DNA of 47,694 nt from assembly GCA_963629395.1 (NCBI GenBank), contig CAVGIV010000013.1, positions 1 through 47,694 on the forward strand, read 5' to 3'. Of this stretch, positions 8,401 to 17,095 are shown one piece after another. How positions within the stretch are numbered: position 1 is the first letter of the stretch; every line of letters begins with the position of its first letter. The notes beneath the pieces were generated by a model that was not told where the DNA came from, made no database searches, and worked only from the letters and a program-made list of their open reading frames with translations. Source of the stretch: CAG-791 sp963629395. Its GTDB lineage: Bacteria; Bacillota; Clostridia; Lachnospirales; Lachnospiraceae. Both the position numbers and the translations under genes were made by a program.

Positions 8401-9264
8401 ATGAAGAAGAAAGCTAAACGTGATGAGGACATCAAGCAGAAGGCATCGGTCCTGGATTACGTCATTATCGTTATTATTGGAATCATACTGCTGTATCCCC
8501 TGGTCTGGATGTTTTTTGCCACCTTTAAGGATAACAGCGAGATCTTCGGATCGGTTGGCCTCTGGCCGAAGGTGTGGCATCCGGAGAACTACATCAACGG
8601 CTGGAAGGGAAGCGCAGGATATACCTACACCAAGTTCTTCCTGAATACATTTATCCTGGTTATCCCGACAACACTGCTGACACTGGTATCGGCGACGCTG
8701 GTAGCCTACGGCTTTGCCCGTTTCAATCTGCCGCATAAGAAGCTGCTTTTCACGCTGCTGCTGGCAATGATGATGCTGCCCAACACCGTTGTCATCATTC
8801 CGCGGTACCTGCTGTACAACAACTTCCACTGGATCGACGGATACATGCCCTTTTATGCACCGGCTATCCTGTGCTGCAACTCCTTCTTCCCGTACATGCT
8901 GATTCAGTTCCTGCGCGGCATTCCCAGAGACCTGGATGAGTCAGCCTACATTGACGGCTGCAGCACCTGGACCACAATGACGAAGATCATCCTTCCGCTG
9001 ATGAAGCCGGCACTGTTCTCCGCGGGACTGTTCCAGTTCCTCTGGACCTACAATGACTACTTTAACTCCCTGATCTTCATCAATTCCGTGAAGAAGTACC
9101 CCATCTCTCTTGCGGTTCGTCTGTCACTGGATTCGGAGTCAGTGGTACAGTGGGGCAAGGTAATGGCCATGGCCTTTGTGGCGGTTGTGCCGCTGATGGT
9201 GCTGTTCTTTGCCGCACAGAAGTATTTTGTAGAAGGCATTGCAACAAGCGGAATGAAGAACTGA
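8401..9264 (+). CDS. Sugar ABC transporter permease, MalG/UgpE-like
   Basis: A 287-residue permease with six predicted helices. The EAA motif is DLDESAYIDGCSTWTTMTKI followed by ILPLMKPAL. I chose ATG 8401 over the in-frame GTG at 8392 because GAAGAGGTG (8387-8394) is well placed as its ribosome site. It pairs with the MalF-like permease upstream; a 262-base gap filled by structured repeats separates the two, which is unusual for permease partners that are normally nearly contiguous. Confidence 0.93.
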   Translation: MKKKAKRDEDIKQKASVLDYVIIVIIGIILLYPLVWMFFATFKDNSEIFGSVGLWPKVWHPENYINGWKGSAGYTYTKFFLNTFILVIPTTLLTLVSATLVAYGFARFNLPHKKLLFTLLLAMMMLPNTVVIIPRYLLYNNFHWIDGYMPFYAPAILCCNSFFPYMLIQFLRGIPRDLDESAYIDGCSTWTTMTKIILPLMKPALFSAGLFQFLWTYNDYFNSLIFINSVKKYPISLAVRLSLDSESVVQWGKVMAMAFVAVVPLMVLFFAAQKYFVEGIATSGMKN

Positions 9265-9284
9265 GCTTCCGCCTTGGCCAGACA

Positions 9285-9314
9285 CATCGAGGTTTTCCGA
9301 AGGAAAATCGAGAT
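9285..9314 (+). repeat. Short dispersed palindrome, family A, copy 2
   Basis: Left arm CATCGAGGTTTTC, loop CGAA, right arm GGAAAATCGAGATA; 20 bases after the permease stop. It is preceded by GGCCAGACA. In the copy at 43146-43176, read on the minus strand, GGCCAGCCA precedes the palindrome in the same position. Confidence 0.8.
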
Positions 9315-9346
9315 AGGGACTATACATTACGAATCACGTAACTTCC

Positions 9347-9392
9347 TTCAGCGACGGGATCCGGCGGAGGTGTTCGCCGTCCTGTCGCTGAA
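9347..9392 (+). terminator. Hairpin ending the sugar transporter operon
   Basis: TTCAGCGAC (9347-9355) pairs with GTCGCTGAA (9384-9392), and an inner GGCG/CGCC stem lies at 9363-9378. Only TGTTTA follows, so it is a weak candidate terminator or stabilising hairpin. Confidence 0.5.
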
Positions 9393-9395
9393 TGT

Positions 9396-9440
9396 TTACT
9401 ATTCAGAGCCAGGCAAATGCACAAAATAAGCTTTGAATAA
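9396..9440. repeat. Degenerate copy of the GTAA-ended miniature element
   Basis: TTTACTATTCAGAGCC at 9395-9410 matches 14 of 16 bases of the terminal repeat of the intact element at 45580-45672. An imperfect inverted partner, AGCTTTGAATAATTGC, follows about 19 bases later. The interior is shortened and no flanking duplication is clear. It lies in the leader of the six-hairpin protein gene. Confidence 0.45.
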
Positions 9441-9471
9441 TTGCACAATTGTAAGCAACAGGAGAATAATC

Positions 9472-11502
9472 ATGGACACTTTAAAATTAAATGGTGCAGT
9501 ACTGGAAGTGAAGGTGGAATATTTAGAGGATGGTGTTTGGAAAGAGGCCGGGGAGAAATCACCGGCCTCTTTGACGCTTGGAACACCCTGCGATGACTAT
9601 ATTCCGTATGTTCTGGAGGCGGAATCTGCGGCGCCGACACGGGTGCGGCTTTCGGCTCGCGTGGCCGGGGGCGAGGATATTTTCCATGTGATTCCGTGCT
9701 GCATCTTCGGAGATAATAATGAGAAGGAGGTGCAGGCCGGTGAGTTCCCGCTTCTTTGCAAGCAAACGGGCAAGGGAGAAGGCGAGGAAAGCGGAGCCGC
9801 AAAGGAGAGCGAGGACGTCTTCCGGGCACCCTTCTGGGCATTCCGGGCGGATCGTGCAGCGATGCCGCTGTCGGCCGTTTGCACGAAGGGAGGGACATTG
9901 GCGGTCACGGTGGATCCCTATGACAGCATCGGCGGTGTTCCGAGCGGCGTATTTGCTGCGCTTGCGGACGTTTGCGGGATCAGTCTCGGATATGAAAATG
10001 CCCCGATCAGCTTCATCAATAAGCGGACGCCGGGAGAGCCGGTGAGTGAATGTGTGAAGAAAGGAGAGGTCTGCGGACGAATCTATTATGTTCCGGCTAA
10101 GGATGAGCCCCCGCGCCTAGCCATTCACAAGGTTATTCGTCAGGAGTATGACCTCCGGCATGAGCGGCCGGTGTATGAGAAGACATTCCGCGAAGCGGTG
10201 CAGGGGTGCCTGGATAGCTTCCTTACGATCAGCTGGAATCCGGAGACAAGAGAGTACACCAACTGCAACTGCCTGCCGCCGAAGGAGCCGGATCTTCATC
10301 CCTGGAGAAACGTGAAGGAAATCGGCTGGACGGGCGGCGGCGTTCTGGCATATCCGCTGGTGCTGGCCCAGGAGATTCTGGGAGATGAGGCAGCAGAGGC
10401 CATCCGCAAGGCGCGCTCCGGATATGAAATGTTCGATCAGATTGCCGGTGCCTATAATGAGGCATCCGGTCTGTTCTATGACCTGACCTCGCCCATTGAT
10501 GAGGACACGGTGCAGGATCACCACAACGAATCCTCAGGACTTGCGAACGTGAAGGTACAGGCCAGGAGCGACCGCGCGCGGCACGTGAATGGCTGGTGGT
10601 CGGCATTTGGCCTGGCCAAGGACGTGCACTGCTCCTACACCGTGGGCAGCGCACTGCACTATATGCTGAAGACGATCGCCTTCCTGTCGCAGAGGGGGAA
10701 GTCATATCCCTCCTCCTGGCTGGAAAGTGCGCGCAAGGTGATGGATACGGTCATTGACCTGCAGAGGGATGACGGCGCCTTCGCCTATACCTACCGTGTT
10801 GACCGCAAGGAGGCGGCGGACTGGAACGGCTTTGCCGGCTGCTGGTTTGTCCCCTGCGCCGCATATATGTATCATCTGACCGGTGAGGAGCGTTACCTTG
10901 CGGCAGCCGATGCCGGACTTACTTACTACGCGTCCTATGTGGATACGCTGACCTGCAACGGAACGCCCATGGACACCTGGAAGTCACCGGACGAGGAAGG
11001 GAATCTTGCCTTTATCCGCGGCGCAAGACTCCTGCACGAGTACACCGGCGAGGCCAAATATCTGACAGCCCTCCAAAACGGCGCAGAGTATGAGTTCCTC
11101 TGGCGCTATGGTTATAAAACAAGGCCGCTCCACCGGCCGCTTATAAACGGCTGGAATTCCTGCGGCGGCAGCATTACCTCGGTATCGAATCCGCACATTC
11201 ACCCGATGGGGATGATCGTGGACAGCGACCTGTATTATCTGGGACGTGTGACGGGAGATGACTATTATACGGACCGCGCACTGGACGGTACGGCGTGGAT
11301 GATGCAGACCTTAGAGCTCTATCCGAAGGAAACAGGATACGGGCGGTACGGCGTCCTGTCGGAGCGGTGGTGCCCTTCGGACGGACTGGTGATTCAGAAG
11401 GATTCGGAAGGTGGCAGCTACAGCTCCTGGTATTCCTATAACCTGTGGGCCGGAGCAGCGGCCTTCGAGGAGGCCTGCGAGCGGTGCCTGGACGAGAATT
11501 AA
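9472..11502 (+). CDS. Six-hairpin (alpha/alpha toroid) glycosidase-like protein, function unknown
   Basis: A 676-residue cytoplasmic protein (no signal peptide). The first roughly 220 residues look beta-rich. The remainder (about 230-670) has repeated helical hairpins with aromatic and acidic clusters such as WKSPDEEGNLAFIRGA and YYASYVDTLTCNGTPMDTW, typical of six-hairpin glycosidases (unsaturated uronyl hydrolases, rhamnosidases and epimerases). I cannot assign a GH family. ATG 9472 is preceded by ACAGGAGAATAATC; an upstream TTG at 9433 would add 13 unlikely residues. Placement between a sugar ABC transporter and a GH3 enzyme suggests it acts on imported oligosaccharides. The protein could equally be a lyase or isomerase of this fold. 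Confidence 0.8.
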   Translation: MDTLKLNGAVLEVKVEYLEDGVWKEAGEKSPASLTLGTPCDDYIPYVLEAESAAPTRVRLSARVAGGEDIFHVIPCCIFGDNNEKEVQAGEFPLLCKQTGKGEGEESGAAKESEDVFRAPFWAFRADRAAMPLSAVCTKGGTLAVTVDPYDSIGGVPSGVFAALADVCGISLGYENAPISFINKRTPGEPVSECVKKGEVCGRIYYVPAKDEPPRLAIHKVIRQEYDLRHERPVYEKTFREAVQGCLDSFLTISWNPETREYTNCNCLPPKEPDLHPWRNVKEIGWTGGGVLAYPLVLAQEILGDEAAEAIRKARSGYEMFDQIAGAYNEASGLFYDLTSPIDEDTVQDHHNESSGLANVKVQARSDRARHVNGWWSAFGLAKDVHCSYTVGSALHYMLKTIAFLSQRGKSYPSSWLESARKVMDTVIDLQRDDGAFAYTYRVDRKEAADWNGFAGCWFVPCAAYMYHLTGEERYLAAADAGLTYYASYVDTLTCNGTPMDTWKSPDEEGNLAFIRGARLLHEYTGEAKYLTALQNGAEYEFLWRYGYKTRPLHRPLINGWNSCGGSITSVSNPHIHPMGMIVDSDLYYLGRVTGDDYYTDRALDGTAWMMQTLELYPKETGYGRYGVLSERWCPSDGLVIQKDSEGGSYSSWYSYNLWAGAAAFEEACERCLDEN

Positions 11503-11584
11503 ACGGTATGGAATAGCGCACAGAAATCCAAGCATTGCAGTGAGGGACAGAATGTCCTCCGTATCTTTATCATAGTCAGGGAAG

Positions 11585-11630
11585 CAGTTCATATTTTCGG
11601 CAAGCAGCCGGAAAATATGAACTGTTTTTT
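11585..11630 (+). terminator. Rho-independent terminator after the six-hairpin protein gene
   Basis: CAGTTCATATTTTC-GGC (11585-11601) pairs with GCCGGAAAATATGAACTG (11607-11624), with one bulge and a 5-base loop, followed by six T. This is a strong terminator closing the carbohydrate operon. The rest of 11503-11782 is A/T-rich; it must contain the promoter of the next unit, but I could not fix a convincing -35/-10 pair. Confidence 0.9.
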
Positions 11631-11782
11631 CAAGCGTTAAATAATTACAATAATATTTGTATATCCTTATATTGAAAAAGTGTGATGCAGTTACAATGTG
11701 GTGCTTTGCGGTTCCGGTGGTATTTAAGCATTACCGAGAATATAAATGGGTTAAAAATTTAACAGAAACGGAGAATTAGGCT

Positions 11783-11926
11783 ATGGACATGAAAAAAAGG
11801 CGAGACATGCAGATTGCTTATGTCGCAGATGATGCTGTCATGGAAGAAATGGCAGAGTGCAGGAAAAAACTGTTCCATGATGAAGAGATTGACGACGAGG
11901 CGTGGAATATGATATGTGCACAGTAG
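11783..11926 (+). CDS. Small ORF, 47 residues, unknown
   Basis: An ATG at 11783 with GGAG about 8 bases upstream opens a 47-codon frame ending in TAG at 11924. The product starts MDMKKRRDMQIAYVADDAVM and continues with EEMAECRKKLFHDEEIDDEAW; it is charged and probably helical, with no signal or membrane segment. The GH3 start codon lies 19 bases after its stop, and the GH3 ribosome site (AAGGAGGGGG) starts 8 bases after it, so the two are probably cotranscribed. It is either a real small protein or a leader peptide coupled to the enzyme gene. I recognise no family. Confidence 0.5.
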   Translation: MDMKKRRDMQIAYVADDAVMEEMAECRKKLFHDEEIDDEAWNMICAQ

Positions 11927-11945
11927 GTTTGTCAAGGAGGGGGAC

Positions 11946-14732
11946 ATGAGCAGCCGAATTTTGGATTTTGAAAAGTACACCGAGAAGGCACGTCAGGCAG
12001 TGGCAGAGGGACAGGTTCTCCTGCTGAATCAGAATCAGACACTTCCTATGCCGAAGGGAAGCCATGCTGCTGTGTTCGGAAGGATGCAGCTCCATTACTA
12101 TAAGAGCGGTACCGGCTCCGGCGGCATGGTGAATGTAAATAAGGTGACCGGAATCCTGGAGGCGCTTGAGGAGAGCGAGGATGTGCAGGTGTATGAGCCT
12201 CTGGTGGACGTATACCGCAGCTGGGAGAAGGAGCATCCGTTTGATGAGGGCATCGGGTGGGGAAATGAGCCCTGGTCGCAGCAGGAAATGGAGCTGGAGG
12301 AGGCACTGGTAGAGGAGGCCGCCGGTCAGAATGAGTATGCCATCGTTATTCTGGCAAGAACCGCCGGCGAGGATAAGGACAACAAGACTCTGCCCGGGGC
12401 TTATTTTCTGACCTCTGCCGAGGAGGACATGCTGGACAAGGTGCGCAGGCACTTTGCCAAAATGGTCGTGCTGCTGAACACCGGGAGTATTATCGATATG
12501 CATTTTATCGACAGGTATCATCCGGATGCGGTGATGCAGGTCTGGCAGGGAGGAATGATCGGCGGCCTTGGAACGGCTGATGTTCTCACCGGCAGGGTAT
12601 GCCCGTCCGGGCGCCTGTCGGATACGATTGCAGCACAGATATCGGATTATCCCTCGGACCCGTATTTTGGAGGGCTGGAGCAGAACATCTATGCAGAGGA
12701 TATCTATGTGGGATATCGTTATTTTGAATCTGCTGCAAAGAGCAAGGTGTTGTATCCGTTCGGCTTCGGCCTTTCCTATACAACCTTTGCAAAGACGGCC
12801 GATGAATTTAACTTCGCGGATGATCAGGTATCCTTCCGGGTGACCGTGACGAACAGCGGCCTGGCAGCAGGCAAAGAGGTCGTTCAGGTCTATGCGAAGG
12901 CTCCGATGGGGCAGCTGGGCAAGCCGGCCAGGGTGCTGATCGATTTTAAGAAGACAAGGGAATTAGCGCCCGGAGAGAGCGAGACCCTTACATTTACAAT
13001 TCCGTCATCGGTGTTCGCCTCCTACAATGACCGCGAGACAGCACAGATGCCGATCGGATGGATTCTGGAAGCCGGCGAGTACACCATCTATGCAGGGGAC
13101 AATGTGCGCGATGCGAAGGCTGTCGGCAGCTTTACGCTGGAAAGGCTCCGGGTTGTGGAGACGTGCCGCAGCGCCATGGCTCCGAAAACTGCCTTTGAGC
13201 GTATGAAAATGACGGCTGCCAAGGAGCAGCAAGGAGCTGACGGCGATTACGTGATCGCCATGGAGGATGCTCCGCTGCGGGCGATTTCTCCGGAGGAAAA
13301 GAGAAAGCAGGAGCTCCCAGGCGACCTTGTGATAACCGGAGACCGCGGCATAACACTTGCCGATGTCAAGGCTGGGAAGGCAACGCTCGACGAATTTGTT
13401 GCGCAGCTGACCGAAGAGGAGCTTGCCTGCATTGTGCGCGGAGAAGGTATGGGGAGTCCAAAAGTCACTGCCGGGACGGCAGCTGCCTTCGGCGGCGTCA
13501 CAAAGTCTCTTCTTGAAAAGGGCATTCCGTGCGGCTGCTGCGATGACGGTCCGTCCGGCATGCGCCTCGACAGCGGAATGAAGGCATTCAGCCTTCCGAA
13601 CGGGACACTGCTCGCCTGCACCTTTAATACACAGCTGAATGAGGAGCTGTATGCCTTTACGTCCATTGAAATGGTCAAGAACCGCGTGGATATTCTGCTG
13701 GGGCCCGGCATGAATATTCACAGACATCCGCTAAACGGCCGTAATTTTGAATATTTTTCAGAGGATCCGCTGCTCACCGGCAAAATGGCGGCCGCACAGA
13801 TCCGGGGGCTGAAGCGTGCAGGTGTGACCGGCTCCCTGAAGCACTTCTGCGGGAATAACCAGGAAACAAAGCGTCACACCTCCAACAGCATCGTCTCGGA
13901 GCGTGCGCTGCGCGAAATCTATCTGAAGGGCTTTGAAATTGCGGTGAAGGAGGCCAAGGCAGATGCTGTGATGACGACCTACGGACCGGTAAACGGCATC
14001 TGGACCTCCAGCAATTATGACCTGGTTACCGACATTCTCCGGAAGCAGTGGGGGTTTGACGGCGTGGTAATGACGGACTGGTGGGCGTATGTCTGCAGGG
14101 AAGGTGCCCAGCCGGCGAGGACGGATTTTGCTGCGATGCTGCGGGCACAGAACGACCTTTACATGGTTTGCCCGGATTCGGAGCAGAACAAGCACGGCGA
14201 CAATACGATTGAATCGCTGCGGGACGGATCATTGACAGTGGGCGAGCTGCAACGCAGTGCGAAGAACATCTGCCGCTTTCTGATGCATACGCATGCCTTT
14301 AAGAGGCTGCAGAATGTGGGCGATGCAGACGATACAATAGAAGTTCTCGGCGCCGAGGAGGGCTTTGAGGAGTGTGCCAAGGACCTGACCTATTACAAGG
14401 TCGGTGAGGAGATCGTGATTGATCTGTCCGGGTACGAGATTTCCAAGGGTACCAGCATCGATTTCGCATTGGATCTGGAGTATCTGGGCTATTACAAGGC
14501 AGAGCTCACAGCCAAATCTGACCTGGGAGAGCTGGCACAGATTCCGGTTACACTGTCCTTTGCCGGGACGCCCCGCGGCGTATATACCTTCAACGGTACG
14601 AATGGTCAGTGGGTAACACAGACCCGGGAGGCCGACCTTGGCATGAAATATGCGGTCATTCGGCTGTACTTCCCGCAGAACGGCATTGAAGTCCGGCAGA
14701 TCCGGTTCGTCTATGACCGTCCGTTTGCGTGA
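11946..14732 (+). CDS. GH3 family beta-glucosidase-like enzyme with swapped domain order
   Basis: A 928-residue cytoplasmic glycoside hydrolase. The usual GH3 C-terminal sandwich domain comes first (about 15-280; SGTGSGG near residue 58, GQNEYAIVILARTAGE, PFGFGLSYTTF), then a fibronectin III-like domain (about 295-390, VTVTNSGLAAGKEVVQVYA). The (alpha/beta)8 catalytic domain follows at about 490-790 (LGPGMNIHRHPLNGRNFEYF, GSLKHFCGNNQE), with nucleophile Asp711 in VVMTDWWAY. About 140 extra residues close the protein. This reversed order is known for some rumen Clostridia beta-glucosidases (Ruminococcus albus and Butyrivibrio types). ATG 11946 was chosen for AAGGAGGGGG; an upstream TTG or GTG would add only spurious residues. 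The exact glycoside is not determinable. Confidence 0.93.
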   Translation: MSSRILDFEKYTEKARQAVAEGQVLLLNQNQTLPMPKGSHAAVFGRMQLHYYKSGTGSGGMVNVNKVTGILEALEESEDVQVYEPLVDVYRSWEKEHPFDEGIGWGNEPWSQQEMELEEALVEEAAGQNEYAIVILARTAGEDKDNKTLPGAYFLTSAEEDMLDKVRRHFAKMVVLLNTGSIIDMHFIDRYHPDAVMQVWQGGMIGGLGTADVLTGRVCPSGRLSDTIAAQISDYPSDPYFGGLEQNIYAEDIYVGYRYFESAAKSKVLYPFGFGLSYTTFAKTADEFNFADDQVSFRVTVTNSGLAAGKEVVQVYAKAPMGQLGKPARVLIDFKKTRELAPGESETLTFTIPSSVFASYNDRETAQMPIGWILEAGEYTIYAGDNVRDAKAVGSFTLERLRVVETCRSAMAPKTAFERMKMTAAKEQQGADGDYVIAMEDAPLRAISPEEKRKQELPGDLVITGDRGITLADVKAGKATLDEFVAQLTEEELACIVRGEGMGSPKVTAGTAAAFGGVTKSLLEKGIPCGCCDDGPSGMRLDSGMKAFSLPNGTLLACTFNTQLNEELYAFTSIEMVKNRVDILLGPGMNIHRHPLNGRNFEYFSEDPLLTGKMAAAQIRGLKRAGVTGSLKHFCGNNQETKRHTSNSIVSERALREIYLKGFEIAVKEAKADAVMTTYGPVNGIWTSSNYDLVTDILRKQWGFDGVVMTDWWAYVCREGAQPARTDFAAMLRAQNDLYMVCPDSEQNKHGDNTIESLRDGSLTVGELQRSAKNICRFLMHTHAFKRLQNVGDADDTIEVLGAEEGFEECAKDLTYYKVGEEIVIDLSGYEISKGTSIDFALDLEYLGYYKAELTAKSDLGELAQIPVTLSFAGTPRGVYTFNGTNGQWVTQTREADLGMKYAVIRLYFPQNGIEVRQIRFVYDRPFA

Positions 14733-14804
14733 AAAGTACTTTACAGGTTTTATGATTCCGTGCATAATTGCACAATAATTGTTTTTTCAGAGCAAGACAA
14801 TGGA

Positions 14805-14849
14805 GTCCTGCGGAGGATTGCCAAAGTGCAGCCCTCCCGGGACTTTTTT
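14805..14849 (+). terminator. Rho-independent terminator after the GH3 gene
   Basis: GTCC..GGAGG (from 14805) pairs with CCTCC..GGGAC (to 14843), with a mismatched centre, followed by six T at 14844-14849. It lies inside any longer version of the next reading frame, which supports the downstream GTG start for that gene. Confidence 0.75.
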
Positions 14850-14871
14850 GGTCTGCAGAAAGAGGAAGAGC

Positions 14872-15789
14872 GTGCTCAAATTCATACTGAAGCGCATTGG
14901 CATCATGATGGTTGCCATGTTCATGATCATATTGCTGACATTCTGCCTGATGCATGCCATTCCTGGCGGCCCCTTTACCAATACCAAGGGAGTGCCGGAA
15001 GAGGTCACGGCTGCTATGGAGGCCAAATACGGACTGGACCAGCCGATGCCGATACAGTTTTTCAATTATCTGAAAAACCTGCTCCGTGGTGATCTGGGAC
15101 CGTCATACAAATATACCGGCAAAACCGTAAATGACTTTATTACAACTGGGGCGCCGGTTTCTGCCAGACTCGGACTCGTTACGCTTGTGTTCGTACTGGT
15201 AACATCAATTCCGATGGGAATTGTAGCGGCACTGAAGAACAACCACTGGCAGGACATGCTGCTGATGGCCATCGCAACCATTGGCGTGACCATTCCTTCT
15301 TTTGTCATTGCATCCGTTCTGATTTACGTATTCGCATTTAAGCTTAACGTGCTGCCGACCTTTGGACTGGACAGCTGGAAGAGCTATATTCTGCCGATGA
15401 TTGCCATGGGCGGTTATTCGGTCAGCTATCTGGCCAGACTGATGCGGTCAAGCCTTCTGGAGGTCATGGGACAGGATTATATTCGCACTGCCAGAGCAAA
15501 GGGCTTAACAGAGTTTGCGGTTGTAACCAGGCATGCACTGCGGAATGCATTGATCCCGGTTATCACTGTTCTGGGGCCTACGGTGGCAGGACTGCTGACG
15601 GGCAGCTTTGTCATTGAGAAAATCTTTGCCATACCGGGGATCGGCTATTATTTTGTGAACAGTGTGACACAGCGTGACTACACAACCATCATGGGAGTGA
15701 CAATTTTCTTTGCTGCCTTTTTGATGGCAATGGTCCTTTTGGTGGATATTTTTTATTGTCTGATCGATCCGAGGATCAAATTCGAGTAA
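14872..15789 (+). CDS. oppB: Oligopeptide ABC transporter permease, OppB/DppB-like
   Basis: A 305-residue permease starting with GTG at 14872 after AGAGGAAG (V/M-LKFILKRIGIMMVAMFMI is the usual OppB beginning). An upstream ATG (14779) would read through the terminator hairpin and is rejected. The six membrane helices and the Dpp/Opp permease loop (YIRTARAKGLTEFAVVTRHA followed by LRNALIPVI) are intact. With the OppC-like partner it forms the peptide channel. Opp-family systems sometimes carry oligosaccharides, and the GH3 gene precedes it, but the binding protein looks peptide-type. No promoter could be pinpointed between the terminator and the start. Confidence 0.93.
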   Translation: MLKFILKRIGIMMVAMFMIILLTFCLMHAIPGGPFTNTKGVPEEVTAAMEAKYGLDQPMPIQFFNYLKNLLRGDLGPSYKYTGKTVNDFITTGAPVSARLGLVTLVFVLVTSIPMGIVAALKNNHWQDMLLMAIATIGVTIPSFVIASVLIYVFAFKLNVLPTFGLDSWKSYILPMIAMGGYSVSYLARLMRSSLLEVMGQDYIRTARAKGLTEFAVVTRHALRNALIPVITVLGPTVAGLLTGSFVIEKIFAIPGIGYYFVNSVTQRDYTTIMGVTIFFAAFLMAMVLLVDIFYCLIDPRIKFE

Positions 15790-15866
15790 TCGGCGAATGC
15801 AGCCTTCAAAAGCGGCAGACAGCGAGCAGCGCAGCAGTTTGAGTCCGGATATGGGAGTGGATATAT

Positions 15867-17024
15867 ATGGAAGAACAGCAGAACAAATGGGCACCGCTGG
15901 AGACTGACAGCAGTGATCGGGAGAAGATCTGGTCCAAGAGCAGAACCTTTGCCGGTGACGTATGGTTCCGGTTTCGGCATAAGCCGACGGCGATTGCAGG
16001 ATTTTTCCTGATTGTCATTTTGGCTTTATTCGCCCTTGCGGGGCCTCTTTTTACCTCCTACGACTACGCACAGCAAAATTTGGAGGTTGTGAACGTGCCA
16101 CCGGTCATGAAGGTGTATGAGGCACCCGGCGGAGGCTATATGTACATCACGACGGCTCTGAAGGTGGTGAGTGTGAGCGCGGACGGCAGGCTGGGCAGCC
16201 AGCTAAGCCGTGTGCGGGAGGAAAATGAGAAGTCGATGACCATCTTTGACGCAAACGGCACTGAGGTCGCCCTGTACTATGGCGGTTCACGGTACGTTAT
16301 GGCAGATGAAAGCACCGGCAACATCTATCCCTCCAGAATCATCTGGAATACATCTTATCTACTGGGGACGGATTCTCTGGGACGAGATATTTTGACAAGA
16401 CTGATGTACGGGACACGTATTTCGCTGATGGTCGCGCTGATGGCGACCATTGTAAACATGATCATCGGCATATTGTACGGCGGTATATCGGGCTATATCG
16501 GCGGCAATGCGGATATGATTATGATGCGGGTGGTCGATGTTATTTCAACCATTCCGCTCACGTTGTACGTCATCCTGATCATGCAGGTTCTGGGCTCAGG
16601 CCTGCAGAGCATTGTGGTTGCCCTGGGCAGTGTGTACTGGGTGGATATGGCACGAGTGGTTCGAGGCCAGATCCTGAGTCTGAAGCAGCAGGAGTTTGTT
16701 CTGGCGGCCAGGACCATCGGTTCCTCCTCGAGGACCATCCTTCTGGAGCATCTCATTCCGAATGCGCTGGGTTCCATTCTGGTGACAATGACGATGCTGA
16801 TTCCTTCCGCCATATTCATGGAGGCATTTCTGGGATATCTGGGAATCGGTCTTCAGCCGCCGCTGGCCAGCCTTGGAACGATGTGTAACGATGCCTCAGC
16901 CAATCTGCGGACGAGTCCGCACGAGCTGCTGATTCCGGCGCTTATGATCTGTGCAATTATGTTCGCATTTAACTTTGTGGGCGACGGCCTGCGTGATGCG
17001 ATGGATCCGAAATTGAAGAAATAG
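15867..17024 (+). CDS. oppC: Oligopeptide ABC transporter permease, OppC/DppC-like
   Basis: A 385-residue permease. The cytoplasmic N-terminus is followed by TM1 (about 52-70, AIAGFFLIVILALFALAGPLF). An extracellular insertion of about 100 residues (75-165) precedes the conserved HPFGT-like site, here YLLGTDSLGRDILTRLMYGT. The remaining helices and the loop FVLAARTIGSSSRTILLEHL are typical. The large extracytoplasmic insertion is longer than in E. coli OppC and may contact the binding protein. The start at 15867 has GGGAGTGG upstream. Confidence 0.93.
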   Translation: MEEQQNKWAPLETDSSDREKIWSKSRTFAGDVWFRFRHKPTAIAGFFLIVILALFALAGPLFTSYDYAQQNLEVVNVPPVMKVYEAPGGGYMYITTALKVVSVSADGRLGSQLSRVREENEKSMTIFDANGTEVALYYGGSRYVMADESTGNIYPSRIIWNTSYLLGTDSLGRDILTRLMYGTRISLMVALMATIVNMIIGILYGGISGYIGGNADMIMMRVVDVISTIPLTLYVILIMQVLGSGLQSIVVALGSVYWVDMARVVRGQILSLKQQEFVLAARTIGSSSRTILLEHLIPNALGSILVTMTMLIPSAIFMEAFLGYLGIGLQPPLASLGTMCNDASANLRTSPHELLIPALMICAIMFAFNFVGDGLRDAMDPKLKK

Positions 17025-17043
17025 TAGTAGCTGTTTCGCACGC

Positions 17044-17076
17044 GCATCTCGATTTTCTTTCGGAAAATTCTGATGC
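17044..17076 (-). repeat. Short dispersed palindrome, family A, copy 3
   Basis: Lies 20 bases after the oppC stop, inverted relative to the copies at 2484 and 9285. Read on the minus strand: GCATCAGAATTTTC, loop CGAA, AGAAAATCGAGATGC. It is the most diverged copy, with the left arm CAGAA replacing CGAGG. Confidence 0.7.
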
Positions 17077-17095
17077 GGTTAAAAGGGTAAACCCA

